Made by a program: the position numbers and the translations under genes. The notes below the pieces were generated by a model. It did not search any database, was not told the origin of the DNA, and saw nothing but the letters and a program-made list of their open reading frames with translations. Shown here in pieces: positions 1-6,017 of a stretch of DNA of 6,685 nucleotides; position 1 is the stretch's first letter; each line of letters opens with the position of its first letter. The DNA is from Bacteroidota bacterium (GTDB lineage: Bacteria > Bacteroidota > Bacteroidia > Bacteroidales > SZUA-534). The stretch is from positions 1-6,685 of the forward strand of contig JAIFNJ010000096.1 of NCBI GenBank assembly GCA_020047835.1, in the 5' to 3' direction.

Positions 1-64
1 TCAGTCAACCAGCGAATTCAAACAGGCGTTAGAGCTTTTTAAATTCAATTATTTTCAGTCCTAA
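1..64 (+). CDS. C-terminal tail of a convergent gene (partial, product unknown)
   Basis: Reading + from base 2 gives 20 open codons ending in TAA at 62-64. The peptide ends with SEFKQALELFKFNYFQS, which reads like an amphipathic helix and a natural protein C-terminus. The start and nearly all of the gene lie left of the window, so no function can be assigned. If real, it converges with the histidine kinase gene and the two overlap by 4 bases (61-64), because the kinase stop codon occupies 61-63 on the other strand. Support comes from the protein-like composition and from the absence of any other content in bases 1-60. A 20-codon open frame can arise by chance, and frame 1 is also open for 13 codons, so the call is tentative. 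Confidence 0.42.
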   Translation, partial: QSTSEFKQALELFKFNYFQS

Positions 65-2469
65 CTTGGAATTTGTAATGGTTTTAAAGGTAGTATTAAT
101 CTAACCAAGGTGCCTTTTCCCGGTTCCGATTTTAATTCAATGGTACCTTGGTGATTCTCAATAATACTGTGTACTATTGAAAGCCCAAGCCCGGTACCTT
201 TTCCAACTTCTTTGGTGGTATAAAAAGGATCAAATATTTTATCCATTACTTTAGGGTCAATACCAATACCATTGTCTTCAATTTCAAAAATAGCCCGATG
301 TGAGTTTTTATAACCAGATATTTTAATGATCCCATTGCCTTGAATGGACTGAATGGCATTATTAATAACATTTACAAATACCTGATTAATCTTATCAGGA
401 AGGCATTCAATTATTAATTCATCAGGAAAGTCTTTTACTACCTGAATATGATATTTAAAAGTATTGTTAAGAATTACCAAAGCATCGTTCAAACATTGGA
501 TGCTGTTGTATTTAACAAATATATCACCCCCTGAGTGTGAATAATTGCGCAAGCTGGAAAGAATAGCCGTGGTTTTTTGCACCCCTGTTTCAATAGCATG
601 GCACGAAAAAATAATTTCTTCAAATAGTTTATCCAGTTTTGGGTTGTTGGTAAATAGTGTTTTTAATTCTTCCACATTTTCTAATAATACCGACACGCCA
701 CCTGAAATATAATTGATGGGATTGTTTATTTCATGAGCAATTCCAGCAGTGAATACACCCAATGAGGCCAATTTTTCTGATTGTATTAGTTGATTTTGAG
801 CTTGAGTAAGTTTAGCTAATGTGGCTTCAAGGGTTACTTTCTGCTCAGCTAAATTTTCATTGAGCGTATTTAATTCTTCATTCGATGAAACCAATGATAA
901 ATTGGCTAATTTCAAAGCTTCAGTTCTTTCATCAACCATTAGCTCTAACTTATTTCGGTAATGTTCCAGCTCTTTTTCCGCTTTTTTCTTTTCAGTAATA
1001 TTCCTAACAATGGCAAGTAAGTAAGGTAAGTTTTGTATCATCACTTTGGTTAAACTAACCTCAGCTTCAAATAATTCCTTAGTTATTGTTTGATGGGTCC
1101 ACTCAAAAAATTGTGGGTTTCCATTATGCGCTGCATTTATCTTTTCTATTGCTAAATCCTCCGATCGGTTTCCATCAAGCTGGAATTCAGGACTGAATAA
1201 ATAAGGGGGTCTTCCAATAATTTCATGCCGTTCGCAGTGGAACATTTTCAATGTCATTTCATTACAGTCAACAAACTTATCATCAGTCATTAAAAAAATG
1301 GCATCGTTGGCATTGTTAAATATTGCCCGGTATTTTTCTTCATTTTCAATCATTACTTTTTGAGCAACTTTCAAGTCAGATTCGCTGGCCAGAACTTGTT
1401 TTAATGCCTGCATCAGCATTTCCTTATTTTTACGGTCGTAAACAAGAATAAATGCCAGATAAATAAGTAAGATCATTAAAATAGCCAATATTAGTATGGA
1501 TAACCATTGTATGCGATTAGCAGCAGTGAATATTTCAGTTTTAGGAATCTCAACCATAATGTACCATGGAGCTACCATATAGTCCATGTTTATTGGATAG
1601 AAAAAGCGGACCACCGGTTGATTTAAAAACTCAGAATATTGGATAGTGTTGAATTCCGCCCCATTTTTAATTGAATCGATAATATATTGATTTGCTGGTA
1701 GCAAAAATTCAGAAATTTTATGATCGATATATTTAGAATTGGGATGGGTAACAATTAAGCCGGAATTTGAAAGAATGCTGATGTACCCGTTTTCATAAAC
1801 TTTTAATAAGCTAAACTGATTTTGAAGGAGTTGAATATCAATATCAATTCCAAAAACACCTAGAATGGTGTCATTAACTATAATGGGGTTTACAAAGGAA
1901 GTTTCATAATAATCTTTTGGGTTCCCATGATATTGATAATGATAAGGATCCAGTATCACAGGTTTTTTTAGTTTCACTGCTAAGGTGTAGAATTCTTCGT
2001 TATAATCATTGGTATCATTTATTTCGGTATAAATTTCACCATTGTTGTAATAATAGGTAAAGGCAAAATGACCCTCCAAATCGTGCAACGTATCATTTTT
2101 ATATAAGATATCTTGCTGGTCATAAGCGTTGGCTTCCCACATGGTCCAATAGGCTAAAAAATTTGAATTTTTTTCCAGCGCTCCTTTCATAAAGTTGTAG
2201 GCAAGTTTTCGTGGTATTTTGTTTTGCTTATACAATATAAAGCTTTCCGACTTGGTTATACTAACCGTAAGTGCATCGCGAAAATATACTTCAATGGAAT
2301 GTTTTACCTCTTTCGATACCAAAATGGCTGTTTTCAAGGAATCTTCAACAGCTTTGTTTTTCAGTTTAATATTGGTAAATAAGAAAATTATTACCAGAAA
2401 CACCGCAATAATTAAGGTGGTAAAGAAAGCCACCCTTAAATTTTTTGTGTAGTTTTTTGCGGTTTTCAT
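61..2469 (-). CDS. Membrane-bound sensor histidine kinase (Cache-PAS-HisKA-HATPase)
   Basis: This 802-residue protein is a two-component sensor kinase of the inner membrane, expected to autophosphorylate on histidine and pass the phosphate to a separate response regulator. Domains in order: a short cytoplasmic N-terminus, TM1 (about 13-33), a periplasmic region of about 280 residues resembling a double Cache sensor (with VFGIDIDIQLLQ and ILSNSGLIVTHP segments typical of that fold), TM2 (about 321-343), a PAS domain (about 375-495, starting near EEKYRAIF), a coiled coil (about 495-565), then the kinase core. The H-box is AGIAHEINNP with phospho-acceptor His579. The ATP-binding domain has an N-box (NVINNAIQ, about 700-707), a G1 box DNGIGID (732-738), an F-box FDPFYTT and a G2 box GKGTGLGL (756-763), so it looks catalytically complete. 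It has no receiver domain, and no response regulator gene lies in the window. The ligand is unknown; Cache domains of this kind often bind small organic molecules. The ATG at 2469 is preferred because it places TM1 right after a short basic stretch. Confidence 0.93.
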   Translation of the reverse strand: MKTAKNYTKNLRVAFFTTLIIAVFLVIIFLFTNIKLKNKAVEDSLKTAILVSKEVKHSIEVYFRDALTVSITKSESFILYKQNKIPRKLAYNFMKGALEKNSNFLAYWTMWEANAYDQQDILYKNDTLHDLEGHFAFTYYYNNGEIYTEINDTNDYNEEFYTLAVKLKKPVILDPYHYQYHGNPKDYYETSFVNPIIVNDTILGVFGIDIDIQLLQNQFSLLKVYENGYISILSNSGLIVTHPNSKYIDHKISEFLLPANQYIIDSIKNGAEFNTIQYSEFLNQPVVRFFYPINMDYMVAPWYIMVEIPKTEIFTAANRIQWLSILILAILMILLIYLAFILVYDRKNKEMLMQALKQVLASESDLKVAQKVMIENEEKYRAIFNNANDAIFLMTDDKFVDCNEMTLKMFHCERHEIIGRPPYLFSPEFQLDGNRSEDLAIEKINAAHNGNPQFFEWTHQTITKELFEAEVSLTKVMIQNLPYLLAIVRNITEKKKAEKELEHYRNKLELMVDERTEALKLANLSLVSSNEELNTLNENLAEQKVTLEATLAKLTQAQNQLIQSEKLASLGVFTAGIAHEINNPINYISGGVSVLLENVEELKTLFTNNPKLDKLFEEIIFSCHAIETGVQKTTAILSSLRNYSHSGGDIFVKYNSIQCLNDALVILNNTFKYHIQVVKDFPDELIIECLPDKINQVFVNVINNAIQSIQGNGIIKISGYKNSHRAIFEIEDNGIGIDPKVMDKIFDPFYTTKEVGKGTGLGLSIVHSIIENHQGTIELKSEPGKGTLVRLILPLKPLQIPS

Positions 2470-2522
2470 AAATTAATTCACTCGCAGTTAAATAAATGTA
2501 TTGTATTGTAGTAGGTGGAATT

Positions 2523-2552
2523 CAAAGTAATATGCAAGTAAAGATAAAAAAA
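2523..2552 (-). promoter_or_regulatory. Possible promoter of the histidine kinase gene
   Basis: On the minus strand TTACTTTG (2530-2523) matches the Bacteroidota -7 element TAnnTTTG with one mismatch. A TTT lies 19 bases upstream (2552-2550), where TTG is expected for the -33 element, also one mismatch. This would leave a leader of roughly 45-50 bases before the ATG at 2469. The nearly identical element before the Asp-box gene at 5944-5951 adds some weight. The match is degenerate and the region is AT-rich, so chance is possible. Confidence 0.25.
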
Positions 2553-2578
2553 ATATTGAGGAGCAAATTTTTAAAGGA

Positions 2579-2621
2579 CCCATAAATCAGCAAGAATATT
2601 ATTCTCTTGCTGATTTATGGG
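2579..2621 (-). terminator. Perfect 17-bp hairpin after the retropepsin-like gene, probable terminator
   Basis: The arms at 2579-2595 and 2605-2621 are exact reverse complements (17 of 17) around a 9-base loop. The hairpin begins 2 bases after the protease stop codon (2624-2626), the usual place for an intrinsic terminator. The tract after the stem on the minus strand is poor: TCCTTT followed by A residues rather than a clean T run. The stem is AT-rich and longer than usual. It may therefore be a weak terminator, an mRNA 3'-end stabiliser, or a small repeat. The + strand side has no T tract either. Confidence 0.55.
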
Positions 2622-2623
2622 CA

Positions 2624-3079
2624 TTAACCTTTATGAGGTTTCTTCGTATTTTTGTCAAAATTAAAAGTCATTTGTTTTTTGCCGTAATCAATTACTGCAT
2701 TGTATTGCACCAAAAAGTCGCTACCCAATAAACCGGCAATGGTTTTATCCGAATAGCTGGCATATAATTGATTGATGTGTGATAAGTCAAGAAGCACGGT
2801 TTGATAGTTCCGGATTTTAAGTTTTCCTATGGAGAATTTTTCAATTACGCCAATATGCGCTTGACTGATTAGGGCATTTATACCAGAGGAATTTTGATCT
2901 TGTACCTCCTCAATTGAATGAGCAAAGGATTCAGCAAAACCATAATCAACCACCGATTTTGAAGCTCCGGTATCAACAATAAGATTACCTCGAATGGATT
3001 TATTAAAAATGGCTTCCACCATAATATGGTAGCTCGAATCTTCTAAAGTTATCAGCTCAATAGGAATTTTTATTTTCAT
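2624..3079 (-). CDS. Retropepsin-like aspartic protease, single domain
   Basis: This 151-residue protein is a pepsin/retropepsin-fold aspartic protease. The catalytic motif DTGAS is at 36-40 with Asp36 as the active-site residue. The second conserved element GLLGSDFL (116-123) and the following VIDYGKKQMTF strand (129-138) match the end of the retropepsin fold. Only one catalytic Asp motif is present, so by analogy with retroviral proteases it should act as a homodimer with one Asp from each subunit. No signal peptide or membrane segment is seen, so it is probably cytoplasmic. Small proteins of this kind are common in Bacteroidota and their substrates are mostly unknown. The first residues (MKIKIPIELI, then a YH-x-hydrophobic strand) form the expected first beta strand, which supports the ATG at 3079 over the internal Met20. 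The start lies only 5 bases past the mdh terminator T tract, and no clear promoter is visible. Similarity to retroviral enzymes is one of fold; nothing here indicates a retroelement. Confidence 0.85.
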   Translation of the reverse strand: MKIKIPIELITLEDSSYHIMVEAIFNKSIRGNLIVDTGASKSVVDYGFAESFAHSIEEVQDQNSSGINALISQAHIGVIEKFSIGKLKIRNYQTVLLDLSHINQLYASYSDKTIAGLLGSDFLVQYNAVIDYGKKQMTFNFDKNTKKPHKG

Positions 3080-3084
3080 ACCAT

Positions 3085-3115
3085 AAAAAATAGAGGCGCC
3101 AACTTAGGCGCCTCT
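3085..3115 (-). terminator. Intrinsic terminator of mdh
   Basis: A perfect 9-bp GC-rich stem (AGAGGCGCC at 3092-3100, GGCGCCTCT at 3107-3115) encloses the 6-base loop 3101-3106. On the minus strand it is followed by A and then six T residues (3090-3085), a textbook Rho-independent terminator 25 bases after the mdh stop codon. On the + strand the stem is followed, after 5 bases, by a T-rich run (3121-3133), so it could work in both directions, although no + strand gene is seen to end here. The minus-strand T run stops 5 bases before the ATG of the retropepsin-like gene. Confidence 0.88.
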
Positions 3116-3140
3116 GCTTGGTTTTTATTTTTTTATAGAA

Positions 3141-4127
3141 TTATTTGGCAGGTATTGGATTCAGTCTTCCGTATTTCTGCTCAAACAGGTTCATGTCATC
3201 CAATGCAACCATTACCTCTTTTACTGAGCGGGCTGATTCGTAAAGCAATTCCTTTTCATCGGGTAACAGTTGTAATTCAACTATTTTTTCAATTCCATTT
3301 CTACCTAAAACTACAGGAACTCCCAAATAAATATCATCCAACCCATATTCACCATTCAAGCTAGCACAAACCGGGAATATCCTGCGGCTGTTTTTAATAA
3401 TGGCTTCTACCATTTGAGCTGCTGCTGCACCGGGTGCATACCAGGCCGATGTTCCCATGAGTTTAACAATTTCGCCACCACCCGATTTGGTACGCTCAAT
3501 AATTGCCTGCAAAGTAGCCTCATCCATCAATTCGCGAACAGGAATTGATGCAACTGTAGTATATCGGGGAAGTGGAACCATGGTATCGCCATGTCCACCC
3601 ATTAATATAGCATGTACGCTTTTTGGCGATAAGTTCAGGGCTTCAGCAATAAAAGCTTTGTAACGGGCAGTATCCAAGATCCCTGCCATCCCAAATATTT
3701 CGCTGGAACGCTTTGGAACCACTTCGTTAGCTGCTAAGTAAGCTGCATAAGTCATCACATCCAACGGATTGGACACTACAATAATTTTTGCTTGTGGCGA
3801 GTGGACAACCGCTTTTTTGGTTACTTCTTTAACGATTTGTGCATTGATTGCAATTAAATCGTCACGGCTCATTCCCGGTTTGCGGGGTAATCCAGAGGTA
3901 ATTACTATAATGTCAGAGTCTTTGGTTGCTTCATAGTCGTCAACCACACCTTTTACCCGGGTATCAAATTGCAAAATGGACGAAGTTTGCCATAAATCCA
4001 AGGCTTTACCCTGAACAATGCCATCTTTAATATCCACCAGAACCAATTCACTAACTAAATCCATTTTAATAATTTCGTCAGCGCAAGTGGCTCCAACATT
4101 GCCTGCTCCAATAACTGTTACTTTCAT
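3141..4127 (-). CDS. mdh: Malate dehydrogenase, NAD-dependent, LDH-like
   Basis: This 328-residue cytoplasmic enzyme interconverts malate and oxaloacetate with NAD in the TCA cycle. The Rossmann motif GAGNVGAT is at 7-14, and Asp32 at the end of the second beta strand indicates preference for NAD over NADP. The substrate loop GLPRKPGMSRDDL carries Arg82 and Arg88; an Arg at position 82, where lactate dehydrogenases have Gln, is the hallmark of malate specificity. Asn120 (SNPLD), Asp152 and Arg155 (GILDTAR) and the catalytic His179 (GGHGD) are all present. It belongs to the LDH-like tetrameric type, usually about 310 residues; the extra length is mostly a C-terminal tail ending NPIPAK. The start ATG is placed so that the Rossmann motif begins at residue 7, as in relatives. 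The 47 bases upstream to the dipeptidase stop are AT-rich, with no terminator and no clear promoter, so co-transcription with the dipeptidase is possible. A strong terminator follows. Confidence 0.96.
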   Translation of the reverse strand: MKVTVIGAGNVGATCADEIIKMDLVSELVLVDIKDGIVQGKALDLWQTSSILQFDTRVKGVVDDYEATKDSDIIVITSGLPRKPGMSRDDLIAINAQIVKEVTKKAVVHSPQAKIIVVSNPLDVMTYAAYLAANEVVPKRSSEIFGMAGILDTARYKAFIAEALNLSPKSVHAILMGGHGDTMVPLPRYTTVASIPVRELMDEATLQAIIERTKSGGGEIVKLMGTSAWYAPGAAAAQMVEAIIKNSRRIFPVCASLNGEYGLDDIYLGVPVVLGRNGIEKIVELQLLPDEKELLYESARSVKEVMVALDDMNLFEQKYGRLNPIPAK

Positions 4128-4174
4128 ACTTTTTTATATTTCACTGTTTATATTATATTGTTTTTTCAAGGTAT

Positions 4175-5782
4175 TTAAAATTTTTCGTCATATTTAGTCC
4201 ATATTAAATCGCCCAGTTTCCATGCCTCGTTAACTACTTTATTTCCCCATAAGAGGGTATAATCGGTTAAAAATTGGTTGCGTTTTGTAATTGGATTAAT
4301 GGAAAGAGCCTTTTGTTCAAAAACTAATTGATTATTAAATAGTTCTCTCTGCATGGGTACAAAAACCGTATCTACATCATGCCTTATATCACCCCAACGT
4401 TGAGCCGCTAAAGTGCTCATCCGGTTGAAAGCCCACCACGCCGATTCATGTGTATACCCGTTGGTTCTGCCAGGAGTTTTATAGCAATTCGGCAAATCAG
4501 TGGTTCCGGCATAAATAGGAATATAAATTGAGGTAGCTATATTATCCAAAGCTAACCAGGCCACACCACCAATTTCATCGGGCAACCAATCGCGGCATTG
4601 AATTATAGTTCCATACATGGTGTACCATCGGGCAATGGTTCGCTCACCTAAAAAATCTATTTTCCCTGTTTTAAAATCGGTATTATACCAGCCGCCTTGA
4701 ACATTTTGAAGCTCCAACTGATCGTAAGGCATGAATGGATTTGCTAGTGGGGATATGATTGATTGACCATTTTTATCGGTTGTTTTTATGTTACGGGTCA
4801 TATCATAGGGAGTACCTTCATAATAATCTTTAAACGCGTTTACCATATCCCCCAATGATACTTTTTTATCGGGCACTACTGAAAAAGGATAGTCCTGGTC
4901 GTTTGGATCTAAATGTAGCGAGGGCGCTAATAAATTAAAAACACGCCATTCTCTTCTGCGAGAAGCTACTGATTGCCGGCTTTCAGGTGCGTAAACATAA
5001 CAAAATTTAAATGTTTGCGTTTCGTTCCACCAGCTATTTTCTTTAGCCACAGCGTAGATATTGCCTGATGCCAAAAAATAATCGGGCTGGCTTAAATCAA
5101 TTTCTTTTATAGTACTTGCATTGGCATTAACAGCTATTTGGTCGTCGGGGACCCGCTGAGCCACCCATACAGCACCAACTTTATCTTTTCCGGGACCAAC
5201 AATTTCAAAATGCCACACTTCTTTTTTATCAGCCAAAGTTAGGCATTCACCATAATCGCTCCAACCATATTTCTGAGTCAGTTCATCGGCCATTTTTATT
5301 GCTTCTCTTGCGGTAGCGCATCGTTCAAGCATCAATTGGCACAATCGTTGGCAGTCAATCAAACCTTTGTCCGATTGCAATTCTTCACGTCCACCAAATG
5401 TTGATTCTCCAATGCCCAGTTGCTTTTCATTCATGCAAGGATAGGCCGTATTAATAAATGAATAGGTATGGTCAATTTGCGGAATGGAACCTACTGGAAT
5501 GTTGGAATAACTTGGCATGGCTAAAGTATCGCAGGGTTTTCGGGTATAAAGGGTTGTAGTAGTTCCTTTTTTATGGTCTTTTGCTGCAACAATATTCATT
5601 TCTGAACGCGTTCTATGGCTGTCATCGGTATGCGATGTCATTACAGAACCATCGGTTGAAGCCATTTTACCTACTGTAATACTGGTGCAACTTTCCGGTA
5701 CTCCTCCTTTCCAATCCGATTTATCCTGACTATAGGAATTTAGCCAAATAAAAGCGAATACTAACAGTCCAAATCGTGTCAT
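4175..5782 (-). CDS. Exported C69-family dipeptidase
   Basis: This 535-residue protein belongs to peptidase family C69 (PepD/DipA-like), N-terminal-nucleophile cysteine hydrolases that cleave dipeptides. A hydrophobic signal peptide spans about 1-18, with likely cleavage in the NSYSQ region. It is followed by a short segment and then ESCTSITVGK, where Cys32 fits the nucleophile that becomes N-terminal after self-processing. The next segment, ASTDGSVMTSHTDDS (about 41-55), is the conserved family signature. Other typical blocks are the GESTFGGRE region, a WHFEIVGPGKDKVGAVWVAQ strand pair, and ESAWWAFNRMSTLA near 446-458. The length fits Bacteroidota members, which are longer than the roughly 470-residue Lactobacillus enzymes. 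The lack of Cys at the signal cleavage site argues against a lipoprotein, so periplasmic or secreted location is inferred. It probably helps take up peptide-derived amino acids. The ATG at 5782 gives a complete signal peptide; no Shine-Dalgarno sequence is visible. It is divergent from the Asp-box gene and leads towards mdh. Confidence 0.9.
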   Translation of the reverse strand: MTRFGLLVFAFIWLNSYSQDKSDWKGGVPESCTSITVGKMASTDGSVMTSHTDDSHRTRSEMNIVAAKDHKKGTTTTLYTRKPCDTLAMPSYSNIPVGSIPQIDHTYSFINTAYPCMNEKQLGIGESTFGGREELQSDKGLIDCQRLCQLMLERCATAREAIKMADELTQKYGWSDYGECLTLADKKEVWHFEIVGPGKDKVGAVWVAQRVPDDQIAVNANASTIKEIDLSQPDYFLASGNIYAVAKENSWWNETQTFKFCYVYAPESRQSVASRRREWRVFNLLAPSLHLDPNDQDYPFSVVPDKKVSLGDMVNAFKDYYEGTPYDMTRNIKTTDKNGQSIISPLANPFMPYDQLELQNVQGGWYNTDFKTGKIDFLGERTIARWYTMYGTIIQCRDWLPDEIGGVAWLALDNIATSIYIPIYAGTTDLPNCYKTPGRTNGYTHESAWWAFNRMSTLAAQRWGDIRHDVDTVFVPMQRELFNNQLVFEQKALSINPITKRNQFLTDYTLLWGNKVVNEAWKLGDLIWTKYDEKF

Positions 5783-5921
5783 TTAATACTTTTTAAATGA
5801 TATTTAAATTGACAAGCAAGATACAAAGTTTTATTAGTTACTAAAAGAGTCCTAGTTTTTTTCCTGAATTAATTTCCATCCATTATTCTAAACTATTTGT
5901 CACTTTAAAGGGTTAATAGAG

Positions 5922-5951
5922 TTGGTTTACTACTTTTTTCAATTTACTTTG
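5922..5951 (+). promoter_or_regulatory. Probable promoter of the Asp-box repeat gene
   Basis: A TTG at 5922-5924 is followed, after 19 bases, by TTACTTTG at 5944-5951. This fits the Bacteroidota sigma-ABfr pattern (TTG, 19-21 bases, TAnnTTTG) with one mismatch. It predicts transcription starting near 5957-5960 and a leader of about 60 bases before the ATG at 6018. The rest of the divergent intergenic region (5783-6017) is AT-rich and holds no ORF or strong hairpin. Confidence 0.4.
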
Positions 5952-6017
5952 ATTCCAATTTGTGAAATTAACCCGCTACTAATTTTTTAATTGCCTATAA
6001 ACCAAATAATAACTACT

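Noticed and set aside
2219..2452. 77-codon + strand frame
   Set aside because: It is antisense to the N-terminus of the histidine kinase, mirrors its membrane segment, and shows no motif of its own.
2624..3079. Retroelement origin of the retropepsin-like gene
   Set aside because: No reverse transcriptase, integrase or terminal repeat is nearby, and stand-alone genes of this fold are common in Bacteroidota.
3155..3663. Two + strand frames of about 70 codons each (3155-3364 and 3457-3663)
   Set aside because: Both are antisense to the well-conserved mdh gene and are best explained as shadow frames.
5792..5808. Inverted repeat TTTAAAT-GAT-ATTTAAA just upstream of the dipeptidase start
   Set aside because: The arms are made only of A and T in an AT-rich spacer, so a 7-bp match is expected by chance; it is kept here only as a possible operator.
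5824..5831. Minus-strand AAACTTTG as a possible -7 element for the dipeptidase
   Set aside because: It matches TAnnTTTG with one mismatch, but no TTG-like -33 element lies at the required 19-21 base distance.
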